64,000 nt of DNA from Pseudokineococcus lusitanus (lineage in GTDB: Bacteria > Actinomycetota > Actinomycetes > Actinomycetales > Quadrisphaeraceae). The position numbers and the translations under genes were made by a program. Position 1 is the first letter of the stretch. Each line of letters starts with the position of its first letter. The stretch lies in the NCBI RefSeq assembly GCF_003751265.1, contig NZ_RJKN01000007.1, forward strand, positions 124,001 through 188,000, read 5' to 3'. Positions 46,648-54,937 of the stretch are shown piece by piece. The notes beneath the pieces were generated by a model. That model was not told the DNA's origin, searched no databases, and saw nothing but the letters and a program-made list of their open reading frames with translations.

Positions 46648-48086
46648 TCGTCGACGTCCTCCTGCTCGTCCTCGCGGCCGGCCTGGTGCTCGCCTGCGGC
46701 GCCTTCGTGGCCGCCGAGTTCTCCCTCGTGACGATCAACCGCAGCGCCGTCGAGCGGGCGGCCCGCGAGGGCGAGCCCGGCGCCGAGGGCGTCCTGCGCT
46801 CCCTGCGCACGCTGTCCACGCAGCTGTCCGGCGCCCAGCTGGGCATCACCGTGACCAACCTCGCCATCGGCTTCCTCTCGCGGCCGGCCATCGCCGACCT
46901 CATCGAGGGGCCGCTCGAGAGCATCGGGCTCGGGGAGACCGCGACGGCCACGGTCTCGACGGTGCTCGCCCTGGCGATCGCGACGGTCCTCACCATGCTC
47001 TTCGGCGAGCTGGTGCCGAAGAACCTCGCCATCGCCGACCCGATGCGGACGGCCAAGCTCGTCAACGGCTTCCAGCGGGGCTTCACCAGGAGCACCGCCT
47101 ACGTCATCCGCCTCTGCAACGGCTCCGCCAACCGCATCCTCCGGCTCCTCGGCTTCGAGCCGCAGGAGGAGCTCGCCTCCGCCCGCTCGCCCGAGGAGCT
47201 GGCCGGCCTCGTCCGCCACTCCGCGGACAAGGGGACGCTGGCGGCGGACACCGCGGAGCTCGTCCAGCGCTCGCTGGCCTTCGGCGACCGCCGCGCCCGC
47301 GACGTCATGACCCCCCGCGGCCTCATGACGACGGCCGAGGCGGGCGACCGCCTCGACGAGGTGCTGCGGGAGGCGGCGGCCACGGGCCACTCGCGTTTCC
47401 CCGTCCTCGACGCCGAGCACGACGAGGCCATCGGCACGGTGCACGTCCGGCACGTGCTCTCGGTGCCGTTCGAGCGCCGGGCGGCCACGACGGTGGCCGA
47501 GGTCATGGCCCCCGCGGTCCACGTGCCCGACACGGTCCCGCTGGACGCCCTCCTCGACCAGCTGCGCGAGGGCGGCCTGCAGATGGCCGTCGTCGTCGAC
47601 GAGTTCGGCGACGTCGCGGGCCTCGTGACCCTCGAGGACCTCGTCGAGGAGCTCGTCGGCGAGGTCCGCGACGAGCACGACCCCGAGGAGGAGGCCGTGC
47701 CGCCGGACGCCGACGGGCGCTGGACCCTCGCGGGCAACCTCCGCCCGGACGAGGCCGGCGAGCTGCTCGGCGTCGTCGTCCCGGAGCACGAGGACTACGA
47801 CACCCTCGGAGGGCTCGTGACCCTCCACCTGGAGCGCCTGCCCGTGCTCGGGGACACGGTCACCGTGCCCGCCGACGCCCCGCCCGGCTCGCCCGGATCG
47901 GACATCACGCTCGAGGTGGTGGCCCTGGACGGCCACCGGATCGAGACGGTGCGGGTCCGGGTGGAGGAGCACCACGAGGAGGACGACGACGCGGCCGACG
48001 AGGTCGGCCGCGAGGAGCGGCGGGAGCAGCCCGCCGCCAGCGCGCCCGTGGGTGCCGTCGACCGCGAGCAGGAGGGGACCCGATGA
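46644..48086 (+). CDS. CNNM/CorC (hemolysin C-like) membrane protein with CBS pair, long form
   Basis: 480 aa. CNNM transmembrane domain (residues 1-195: helix 1 LLLVLAAGLVLACGAFVAAEFSLVT, SGAQLGITVTNLAIG, LFGELVPKNLAIADP), two CBS repeats (RDVMTPRGLM to VRHVLSV; VAEVMAPAVHVPDTVPLDALLDQLREGGLQMAVVVDEFGDVAGLVTLEDLVEELVGEV) and a CorC_HlyC C-terminal domain (about 355-430), then an acidic tail. Relatives such as MpfA and CorC act in Mg2+/Co2+ efflux or homeostasis. It is coupled to the small ORF upstream (GTGA) and to a shorter paralogue downstream. Confidence 0.93.
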   Translation: MIVDVLLLVLAAGLVLACGAFVAAEFSLVTINRSAVERAAREGEPGAEGVLRSLRTLSTQLSGAQLGITVTNLAIGFLSRPAIADLIEGPLESIGLGETATATVSTVLALAIATVLTMLFGELVPKNLAIADPMRTAKLVNGFQRGFTRSTAYVIRLCNGSANRILRLLGFEPQEELASARSPEELAGLVRHSADKGTLAADTAELVQRSLAFGDRRARDVMTPRGLMTTAEAGDRLDEVLREAAATGHSRFPVLDAEHDEAIGTVHVRHVLSVPFERRAATTVAEVMAPAVHVPDTVPLDALLDQLREGGLQMAVVVDEFGDVAGLVTLEDLVEELVGEVRDEHDPEEEAVPPDADGRWTLAGNLRPDEAGELLGVVVPEHEDYDTLGGLVTLHLERLPVLGDTVTVPADAPPGSPGSDITLEVVALDGHRIETVRVRVEEHHEEDDDAADEVGREERREQPAASAPVGAVDREQEGTR

Positions 48087-49138
48087 ACGACTGGCTGGGC
48101 CTCGGCCTCACCGCGCTGCTGCTCGCCCTCAACGCCTTCTTCGTCGGGGCGGAGTTCGCGCTCATCTCGGCGCGCCGCACCCTCGTCGAGCCGAGGGCGG
48201 CGGAGGGCTCCCGGGCCGCCCGCACGACCCTGCGCGCCATGGAGAACGTGTCGCTCATGATGGCGGGCGCCCAGCTCGGCATCACGATCTGCTCGCTCCT
48301 GCTCGGCGCGCTGTCCGAGCCCGCCATCGCGCACCTGCTCGAGGTGCCGTTCGCGGCCGCGGGCGTGCCGGAGGCGCTGCTCCACCCGATCTCGTTCGTC
48401 ATCGCGCTGGCGCTCGTCACGCTGCTCCACGTGGTCCTCGGCGAGATGGTGCCGAAGAACATCGCCATCGCCGGGCCGGAGCGCGCGGCGCTCGTCCTGG
48501 CGCCGCCCCTGGTCCTGACGGTCAAGGTCATGTACCCGCTGATCTGGACCCTCAACATCGCGGCGAACCGCATCCTGCGGCTCCTGGGCGTCACGCCCCG
48601 CGACGAGGTGGCCAGCGTGTTCACGCGGGACGAGGTGGCCGGCCTGGTCGCCGAGTCGCGCGAGGGCGGGCTGCTCGACGACCGCGAGGGCGAGCTCCTG
48701 CTCGAGGCCCTCGAGTTCGACGAGCACCACGTGTCGGGCGTGATGATCGACATCGACCGCGTCACCGTCCTGCCGCTCGGCGTCACCCCGGCGCAGGCCG
48801 AGGAGGTGGCGGTGCGGGGCTTCTCGCGCTTCCCCGTCCGGGGGGCCGACGGCGTGCTGCACGGGTACGTCCACATCAAGGACCTCCTCGAGGTCGACGC
48901 CGCCCGCCGCGAGGTGCCCGTGGGCGCCGACCGGCTGCGGCCGCTGCCGGAGGTGCCCGCCGACGCGGCGCTGCGCACCGTCCTCGCCCGCATGCAGAAG
49001 GACGGCGCCCACCTGGCCGCCGTGCGTGGCGGGACCGGCGGCGTCGTGGGCATCGTCACGCTGGAGGACGTGCTCTCCGAGCTCGTCGGCCAGATCCGCG
49101 ACGACACCCGACGGGCGGCGGTGGCCGGGTCCCGCTGA
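48083..49138 (+). CDS. CNNM family membrane protein with CBS pair, short form
   Basis: 351 aa. CNNM domain (LNAFFVGAEFALISARRTLVEPRA, MMAGAQLGITICSLLLGA, VLGEMVPKNIAIAGP) and two CBS repeats (HHVSGVMIDIDRVTVLPLG; LRTVLARMQKDGAHLAAVRGGTGGVVGIVTLEDVLSELVGQI). It ends right after the CBS region, lacking the CorC_HlyC domain of its upstream neighbour. The ATG overlaps the previous stop by 4 bp. Such long-short pairs are common in actinomycetes and may form heterodimers; this is inference. Confidence 0.93.
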   Translation: MNDWLGLGLTALLLALNAFFVGAEFALISARRTLVEPRAAEGSRAARTTLRAMENVSLMMAGAQLGITICSLLLGALSEPAIAHLLEVPFAAAGVPEALLHPISFVIALALVTLLHVVLGEMVPKNIAIAGPERAALVLAPPLVLTVKVMYPLIWTLNIAANRILRLLGVTPRDEVASVFTRDEVAGLVAESREGGLLDDREGELLLEALEFDEHHVSGVMIDIDRVTVLPLGVTPAQAEEVAVRGFSRFPVRGADGVLHGYVHIKDLLEVDAARREVPVGADRLRPLPEVPADAALRTVLARMQKDGAHLAAVRGGTGGVVGIVTLEDVLSELVGQIRDDTRRAAVAGSR

Positions 49139-49222
49139 CCGGCAGGGGCGGCCCGGCGGAGGCCGGGGAGGGGCGGTGCGCGGGGCGACCCGGGTGCCGC
49201 CCCTCCGTCGTCCCCGGCCGGC

Positions 49223-49251
49223 TCGACATGCATAGCCAGGCTATGTACTGT
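49223..49251 (+). promoter_or_regulatory. Promoter of MarR gene
   Basis: TCGACA (49223-49228), exact 17-nt spacer and TACTGT (49246-49251). Transcription should begin about 6-7 nt later, at or beside the GTG start at 49258, giving a leaderless mRNA. Confidence 0.7.
49231..49245. promoter_or_regulatory. Palindromic operator inside the MarR promoter spacer
   Basis: CATAGCCAGGCTATG is a perfect 7+1+7 inverted repeat that fills the -35/-10 spacer exactly. A MarR dimer bound here would occlude RNA polymerase. Confidence 0.8.
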
Positions 49252-49257
49252 CGACGT

Positions 49258-49746
49258 GTGCCCGAGCGAACCACCACCTCTGCCGCGCCACCGCCCGGCC
49301 CCATGGTGGACGGGCCGCACGACGGCGAGGAGCTCGGCGTGGCCCTGCTCGTCTCCGCCGCCCGCTTCACCCGGTGGGCCGGCCGGGCGGCCGACGCCCC
49401 CATGCCGCAGGCCCTGTGGCGCGCCCTGTCCCAGCTCGAGGAGCTGGGGCCGCTGCGCGTCAGCACCCTCGCCGCCCTCGACCGCACGTCCCAGCCGACG
49501 GCGACGGCGCTGGTCGCCCGTCTCGTCGAGCGCGGGTGGGCGGAGCGGGAGCCCGACCCCGAGGACGGCCGTGCCGTGCTCGTGGGCGTCAGCGAGGCGG
49601 GCCTGCGCCGGCTGGCGGAGCAGCGCCGCGCGGCCGCCCGGGCCCTCGCGCCGGGGCTGGGCGCGCTCACGCCCTCCGAGCGCGCCGACCTGGCGCGCGG
49701 GGTCGCCGTCCTCGACCGGCTCGTCGCCGGCGAGACGCCGGGCTGA
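49258..49746 (+). CDS. MarR family transcriptional regulator
   Basis: 162 aa. Winged-helix core: MPQALWRALSQLEELGPLRVSTLAALDRTSQPTATALVARLVERGWAEREPDPEDGRAVLVGVSEAG, then a dimerising C-terminal helix. No cysteine. A perfect palindrome lies in its promoter, so autorepression is likely, and the MFS exporter 126 bp downstream on the same strand is the natural target. The GTG lacks a ribosome site and is probably at the 5' end of the mRNA. Confidence 0.9.
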   Translation: MPERTTTSAAPPPGPMVDGPHDGEELGVALLVSAARFTRWAGRAADAPMPQALWRALSQLEELGPLRVSTLAALDRTSQPTATALVARLVERGWAEREPDPEDGRAVLVGVSEAGLRRLAEQRRAAARALAPGLGALTPSERADLARGVAVLDRLVAGETPG

Positions 49747-49872
49747 CCCCCCACCACCGACCTGCCGTCACGACCCACCACCGGGCGACGCCACGCCCGA
49801 CCCGCACCGAGACCCCCGACGACCGCGGCCCCGCCGCGCCACCGCCGCCGGTCCCCGCACCGAGGGAGACCC

Positions 49873-51210
49873 ATGGCCCTGCACCGCCCCGCCCGTCCCG
49901 CCGCCACCGGCGGGGGCGCCCCCGTCCCCACGCCGGCCGGCGACGCCCCGCCCGCCGCGGACGGCCCGCCCGCCGAGGGCTCGTCGAGCCTGCTCGACCA
50001 GCCGCGCGCCGTCTGGGCGGTCGCCTTCGCCTGCGTCATCGCGTTCATGGGGATCGGGCTCGTCGACCCCATCCTCAAGCCGATCGGCGAGGAGCTCGAC
50101 GCCTCGCCGTCGCAGGTCTCGCTGCTCTTCACGAGCTACATGGCGGTGACCGGCGTCGCGATGCTCGTCACCGGCGTCATCTCCAGCCGGGTCGGGCCGA
50201 AGCGCACGCTGCTCGGCGGGCTCGCCGTCATCGTCGTCTTCAGCGCCCTCGCCGGGTCGTCCGGCTCGATCGGGGAGATCGTCGGCTTCCGGGCCGGCTG
50301 GGGGCTCGGCAACGCGCTCTTCATCGCGACCGCGCTCGCGACGATCGTCGGCGCGGCCAGCGGCGGCGTCGCCGGGGCGATCGTCCTCTACGAGGCCGCG
50401 CTCGGGGTCGGCATCGCCACGGGCCCCCTCCTGGGCGGGCTGCTCGGCGGCGTCTCGTGGCGGGGCCCGTTCTTCGGGGTCGCCGTCCTCATGGCCGTCG
50501 CCTTCGCGGCCATCGCCGTCTTCCTGCCCGAGGTGCCCCGCCCGGCCCGGGCGACGACGCCGCTCGACCCCTTCCGCGCCCTGCGCCACCGCGGCCTGCT
50601 GGCCATGGCCGTCACGGCCCTGCTGTACAACGTCGGGTTCTTCACCCTGCTCGCGTACACGCCCTTCCCGCTGGACCTCGGCATCTACGCCGTGGGCGGC
50701 GTCTTCTTCGGCTGGGGCGTCTGCCTGGCGCTGAGCTCGGTCTTCCTCGCCCCATGGCTGCAGCGCCGTGTCGGGACGCTGCCGGGCATCGTCCTCGCGC
50801 TCGTCCTCTTCGCCCTCGACCTCGCCGTCATGGCCCTCTTCACCGACTCGAAGGCGGTGCTGGCCACCTGCGTCGTCGTGGCCGGCGTCTTCCTCGGCGT
50901 CAACAACACGCTCGTCACCGAGGGGGTCATGCTCGTCTCCCCGGCCGAGCGCTCGACGGCGTCGGCCGCCTACAGCTTCGTCCGCTTCGGCGGCGGCGCC
51001 GTCGCCCCGTGGCTCGCCGGGCGCCTCGGCGAGAGCATCAGCCCGCACGTCCCCTTCTGGGTGGGGGCGGGCGCCGTCCTCCTCGGCGTCGTCGTCCTCA
51101 CCGGCAGCCGCCGGCACCTGGGCCGGCTGTCCGGCGTCGGCCACGGTGCGACGCCCGCCGCCCACGGCCGGACCGAGGTCGCCGCCGTCAGCGCCGCCGA
51201 GGCGAGCTGA
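49873..51210 (+). CDS. MFS transporter (DHA1-like)
   Basis: 445 aa, 12 predicted helices. The opening helix VWAVAFACVIAFMGIGLVDPILKPIGEELDASPSQVSLLFTSYMAVTG and motif A-like SSRVGPKRTLLGG are typical of DHA1 drug exporters; motif C appears as ALGVGIATGPLLGGLLGG. A disordered N-terminus (residues 1-35, Pro/Ala) and a polar C-tail frame the core. Likely regulated by the MarR protein upstream. The ATG follows a GAGGGAG site. Confidence 0.92.
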   Translation: MALHRPARPAATGGGAPVPTPAGDAPPAADGPPAEGSSSLLDQPRAVWAVAFACVIAFMGIGLVDPILKPIGEELDASPSQVSLLFTSYMAVTGVAMLVTGVISSRVGPKRTLLGGLAVIVVFSALAGSSGSIGEIVGFRAGWGLGNALFIATALATIVGAASGGVAGAIVLYEAALGVGIATGPLLGGLLGGVSWRGPFFGVAVLMAVAFAAIAVFLPEVPRPARATTPLDPFRALRHRGLLAMAVTALLYNVGFFTLLAYTPFPLDLGIYAVGGVFFGWGVCLALSSVFLAPWLQRRVGTLPGIVLALVLFALDLAVMALFTDSKAVLATCVVVAGVFLGVNNTLVTEGVMLVSPAERSTASAAYSFVRFGGGAVAPWLAGRLGESISPHVPFWVGAGAVLLGVVVLTGSRRHLGRLSGVGHGATPAAHGRTEVAAVSAAEAS

Positions 51211-51316
51211 GCCCCCGGCCGCCCGCTCCGCGGACGCCCGCCGACCCGCCCGTGCCCCGGTCCTAGCCTGGGCGCGGGCGGCTGCCCGTCGCCCTCGCCC
51301 GCGCAGGAGGCACCCC

Positions 51317-52642
51317 ATCGACGCTCCGACGCCCACGACGGCGGTCCCCGCGTCCTCGCGCGCCAGCGGCCCGGCCGCCGACGTCGGCGTCGTCACCGCC
51401 GACGTCGTCGAGGAGGCCGCGCGGCGGCTGGCCGGGGTCGTGCGCACGACGCCGCTGCAGCACTCGGCGCGCCTGTCCGCGGCCACGGGCGCGCACGTCT
51501 CCCTCAAGCGCGAGGACCTCACCTCGGTGCGGTCCTACAAGGTCCGTGGGGCCTACAACCTCATCGCCCAGCTGTCGGCGGACGAGCTCGCGCGCGGCGT
51601 CGTGTGCGCCAGCGCCGGCAACCACGGCCAGGGCGTCGCGGCGGCCTGCCGCGAGCTCGGCGTCCGGGGCCGCGTCATGGTGCCGCGGACGACGCCGCGC
51701 CAGAAGCGCGAGCGGATCGCCGCCCTCGGCGGGGACGTCTGCGAGGTCGTCGTCGTCGGCGACGTCTACGACGACGCCGTGACGGCCACCCGCGAGGAGG
51801 CCGGGCGCACGGGCGCCGTCGTCGTCCCCGCCTTCGACGACCCCCGCACCGTCGCGGGCCAGGGGACGGTGGCCTGCGAGGTCGCCGAGCAGCACCTGGC
51901 CCTGACGGGGCGGGTCCCCGACGTCGTCGTCGTGCCCGTCGGGGGCGGGGGGCTCCTCGCCGGCACCGGCACGTGGTTCGCCGCGCGCCACCCCGGCACC
52001 CGCCTCGTCGGCGTCGAGCCGGCCGGGGCCGCGTCCATGGCCGCGGCGCTCGCCGCCGGCCGGCCCGTGCCGCTCCGCGAGGTCGAGACCTTCGTCGACG
52101 GCGCCGCCGTCCGCACCGCCGGGCACGTCACGCTGCCGCTGGTCCGGGACAGCGGGGCCGAGCTCGTCGCGGTCGCCGAGGGGCGGGTCTGCACGGAGAT
52201 GCTCGCGCTCTACCAGGTGGACGGCATCATCGCCGAGCCCGCGGGGGCCCTCGCCTCGGCGGCGCTGGGCGACGTCGTTCTCGTCGAGCCGGGCCAGGAC
52301 GTCGTCTGCGTGCTCTCCGGCGGCAACAACGACGTGAGCCGCTACGGCGAGGTCGTCGAGCGCTCGCTCGTCCACGAGGGGCTCAAGCACTACTTCCTCG
52401 TGCAGTTCGCCCAGGAGCCCGGCGCCCTGCGCACCTTCCTCGACGAGGTCCTCGGCCCCGACGACGACATCACCCGCTTCGAGTACCTCAAGCGCAACAA
52501 CCGCGAGACCGGGCCGGCCCTCATCGGCCTCGAGATCGCGCGCCCCGGGGACCTCGCGCCGCTGCTGGCGCGGATGACGGCCTCGGGCCTCGACGTCGAG
52601 CGGCTCGAGCCGGGCAGCCCCGCCTTCCAGTACCTGCTCTGA
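51317..52642 (+). CDS. ilvA: Threonine ammonia-lyase (biosynthetic type), AUC start
   Basis: 441 aa. PLP enzyme: SVRSYKVRGAYNLI holds the PLP Lys; CASAGNHGQGVA, VVVPVGGGGLLAGTG (phosphate loop) and CVLSGGNND follow, then a C-terminal ACT-like domain (about 345-441: HEGLKHYFLVQFAQEPGALRTFLDEVLGPDDDITRFEYLKRNNRETGPALIGLEI). It converts Thr to 2-oxobutyrate for isoleucine synthesis. The conserved N-terminus (VVTADVVEEAARRLAGVVRTTPLQ) has no ATG, GTG or TTG before it in frame. ATC at 51317 sits 6 nt after a perfect GGAGG, so AUC is the probable start. Confidence 0.93.
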   Translation: MDAPTPTTAVPASSRASGPAADVGVVTADVVEEAARRLAGVVRTTPLQHSARLSAATGAHVSLKREDLTSVRSYKVRGAYNLIAQLSADELARGVVCASAGNHGQGVAAACRELGVRGRVMVPRTTPRQKRERIAALGGDVCEVVVVGDVYDDAVTATREEAGRTGAVVVPAFDDPRTVAGQGTVACEVAEQHLALTGRVPDVVVVPVGGGGLLAGTGTWFAARHPGTRLVGVEPAGAASMAAALAAGRPVPLREVETFVDGAAVRTAGHVTLPLVRDSGAELVAVAEGRVCTEMLALYQVDGIIAEPAGALASAALGDVVLVEPGQDVVCVLSGGNNDVSRYGEVVERSLVHEGLKHYFLVQFAQEPGALRTFLDEVLGPDDDITRFEYLKRNNRETGPALIGLEIARPGDLAPLLARMTASGLDVERLEPGSPAFQYLL

Positions 52643-52706
52643 GCAGCCGGTCGTCCCCGCGGGCTCCGGCCGTGCGGGGCGGCGGGGGGCGACCTGGCGT
52701 CGGGTG

Positions 52707-53471
52707 ATGAGCCGCACCGTGATCGTCACCGCCTCGGACCCCGGCATCGGCAAGGCCACCGCGGTGCGCCTCGCCCGCGACGGGTTCGACGTCGGCATCA
52801 CCTGGCACGCCGACGCGGAGGGCGCGCTGGGCACGGCCGAGGAGGTGCGCGCCCTCGGCCGCCGCGCGGAGGTGCGGCGGCTCGACCTCGAGCAGCTGCC
52901 GGGGGCCGCCGACGTCGTCGACGAGCCGGCGGACGCCCTCGGCGGGGAGCTGCGCGTGCTCGTCGCCGACGCCGGGGGCGGCGGCGGCGGGCCGTTCCTC
53001 GACCTGCCCTCCGAGGAGTGGCGCACCCGCAGGCGGGTCGACCTCGACGGCGCCTTCCTCACCCTCCGGCGGGCGGCGCGACGCATGGTCGCCCAGGGGG
53101 GCGGCGGCCGCCTCGTCGCCGTCACGAGCGTCCACGAGCACGCGCCCCGGGTCGGCGCGAGCGACCACGTGGCCGCCGAGCACGGGCTCGGCGGGCTGGT
53201 GAGGACGGCGGCGGTCGAGCCGGCGCAGCACGGCACCACCGTCGACAGCGTCGGGCCGGGCGAGATCGCGACGCCGCTGACCGGCGCCGAGGACGTGGAC
53301 CCGGCCTCGGAGCCCCGCCCCGGCGTGCCGGTCGGACGGGTCGGCTCGGCGCCCGAGACGGCCGCCGTCGTCGCCCTCCTCTGCGGCGACGACGCCTCCT
53401 GCGTCACCGGCTCCTCGTTCGTCGCCGACGGCGGATGCTGCAGAGGGGGCCCGTGGCCGGGTCCCGCATGA
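52707..53471 (+). CDS. SDR family protein that has lost its catalytic residues
   Basis: 254 aa (ATG 52707; GTG at 52704 also possible). The Rossmann start VTASDPGIGKATAVRLARDGFDVGITWHADAEGA and the closing VAALLCGDDASCVTGSSFVADGG belong to the YgfF-like SDR group. Key residues are changed: NNAG is VADAG, and the catalytic YxxxK is HVAAE (GASDHVAAEHGLGGL), so both Tyr and Lys are gone. The reading frame is intact, so it may be a non-catalytic binding protein or an early pseudogene. Confidence 0.85.
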   Translation: MSRTVIVTASDPGIGKATAVRLARDGFDVGITWHADAEGALGTAEEVRALGRRAEVRRLDLEQLPGAADVVDEPADALGGELRVLVADAGGGGGGPFLDLPSEEWRTRRRVDLDGAFLTLRRAARRMVAQGGGGRLVAVTSVHEHAPRVGASDHVAAEHGLGGLVRTAAVEPAQHGTTVDSVGPGEIATPLTGAEDVDPASEPRPGVPVGRVGSAPETAAVVALLCGDDASCVTGSSFVADGGCCRGGPWPGPA

Positions 53472-53510
53472 CCGCCGACGACGGGCGGGAGGGCTGACCC
53501 GCCGCCGGCC

Positions 53511-54431
53511 TCAGCCGTCCAGCAGGGCGCGGAGGTCGGCGGCGAGGTCGACGGCCGCCTCGATCTCGGTGCGCCGGCTCGAGACGCTCTCGACGGCGAG
53601 GCCGACGGGGACGTCGAGCCGTCGGCAGTAGGCGACGACGTCCGCGGCGACCGCGGCGGCGTGCTCGGTCGACGCGACGAGGGTGTCCTGGGCGCGCAGG
53701 AGGTCCCCCCGCACCCAGCGGGGCACCTGGACGCCCAGCCACGTGAGGAAGTCGAGCGTCCGCGTCGAGCCGCACACCGAGACGGTGAAGACGAGCGGCC
53801 GCGGCGCGACCCCGCGGGCGTCGCACCCGTCGCGGTAGTCCGAGACGAGGGTCTTGGCCGCGTTGGCGTCGTAGAGCACCTGGCTCACGAAGAAGGCGCA
53901 GCCGCGCGCCTGCTTGTCGAGCATCCGCACGTGCTCGTCGCCGCGGTTCGTGTGCCGCTCGGGGATGACGACGCCGCCCGCGAGCAGCCCCGGGTGCTCC
54001 TCGCGCTGCACGTCGTACGCGCGGGCCAGCGACGTGAGGCCGACCGACGCGCTGGACGCGGCCCCGACGAGCGTCGAGACGACGCGGTCCGCGGGCTGGT
54101 CGCGCATCCAGCGCCGCAGCTCGGCCTCCGGGTACTTGCCCACGGACCGGTAGACGACCGCCGGCTTGTCCCACCCGCGCAGGTGGTCGGCGAGGAACTG
54201 CGCCGGGTCCACCGTCGGGAGGAAGGGGAAGGGCCGCTCGACGTCGTTGCGGTCGCCCTCGTCGGTGATGTCGTAGAGCACGACCCCGTCGGGGTCCGCC
54301 GTGCGCAGCCGCTCGAGCGTGAGGTCGGCGATGCGCGCGACGTCCTCGCCGGACGCGGACGCCTTCGGCGGGGTGAGGCCGAAGAGCAGGAAACCGCCGT
54401 CGCCCCGGCGCAGGGCCTCCACCAGGTCCAC
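53511..54431 (-). CDS. Methylenetetrahydrofolate reductase-like protein
   Basis: 306 aa. The order GGFLLFGLTPPKAS, LERLRTADPDGVVLYDITDEGDRNDVERPFPFLPTVDPAQFLADHL, VVYRSVGKYPEAELRRW, GGVVIPERHTNRGDEHVRMLDKQARGCAFFVSQVLYDANAAKTLVSDY and LVFTVSVCGSTRTLDFLTWLGVQVP matches an atypical MetF family of actinomycetes: FAD TIM barrel with the conserved Gln in FFVSQVLYD. Probably works in one-carbon metabolism. The GTG start has a TTGCTAGCGT extended -10 box ending 7 nt upstream, so the mRNA looks leaderless. Confidence 0.82.
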   Translation of the reverse strand: MDLVEALRRGDGGFLLFGLTPPKASASGEDVARIADLTLERLRTADPDGVVLYDITDEGDRNDVERPFPFLPTVDPAQFLADHLRGWDKPAVVYRSVGKYPEAELRRWMRDQPADRVVSTLVGAASSASVGLTSLARAYDVQREEHPGLLAGGVVIPERHTNRGDEHVRMLDKQARGCAFFVSQVLYDANAAKTLVSDYRDGCDARGVAPRPLVFTVSVCGSTRTLDFLTWLGVQVPRWVRGDLLRAQDTLVASTEHAAAVAADVVAYCRRLDVPVGLAVESVSSRRTEIEAAVDLAADLRALLDG

Positions 54432-54438
54432 GCCCGGG

Positions 54439-54444
54439 ACGCTA
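54439..54444 (-). promoter_or_regulatory. Extended -10 box of leaderless MetF-like gene
   Basis: On the minus strand TGC-TAGCGT, identical to the ABC-F leader promoter, ends 7 nt before the GTG at 54431. Confidence 0.5.
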
Positions 54445-54505
54445 GCAACGCGTCCGGACGGCGGGGGCGCGCCGCCCGACGGGTGGACGGCGGGCGGCGG
54501 CGGGC

Positions 54506-54937
54506 TCAGGCGAGGCGGCGCAGGCGCCGCTCCTGGGCCTCGGCGGCGTCGCGCGCCCGGCGGTGGCCGCCGCGGCGCCGCGTCGTGGCCCCGAGCTCGA
54601 CGACCACCGCGAGCAGGTGGTCGACGTCGGGGTCCCACCCCCGCCCCCGGCACTCGCGGACCCAGTCGGCCGCGCCGAGGTGGCCGCGGGCGCGGTTGCA
54701 GCGCGAGCAGGCGGCCACCTCGTTCTCCAGCCACGACGGTCCGCCGCGGACGCGGGGGACGAGGTGGTCGGTCGTCGGGACGACGAGCGGGGTGAAGGGC
54801 CGCCGGCACCAGGCGCAGGCGCCGCCCTCGCGCTCGACGGCCCGCGCCAGCCGCGCGGTGCGGGGGAGCGCGTCGTGCTCGCGGTCGTCGGGCCCGTCGA
54901 CCGCGCCGTCGCCGGGCGGCGGGCGGCGGCGGCTCAG
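54506..54937 (-). CDS. HNH endonuclease family protein, probable CUG start
   Basis: 143 aa. The HNH core with its zinc cysteines is complete: GGACAWCRRPFTP (CxxC), TTDHLVPRVRGGPSWLENEVAACSRCNRARG (His-Asn, second CxxC). A basic C-terminal tail could bind DNA or RNA. No ATG, GTG or TTG lies in frame between the neighbouring gene's end region and the first CxxC; CTG at 54937 overlaps the glycerate-kinase stop as CTGA, just like the GTGA junctions elsewhere here. Such short HNH proteins are common in actinomycetes; target unknown. Confidence 0.78.
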   Translation of the reverse strand: MSRRRPPPGDGAVDGPDDREHDALPRTARLARAVEREGGACAWCRRPFTPLVVPTTDHLVPRVRGGPSWLENEVAACSRCNRARGHLGAADWVRECRGRGWDPDVDHLLAVVVELGATTRRRGGHRRARDAAEAQERRLRRLA

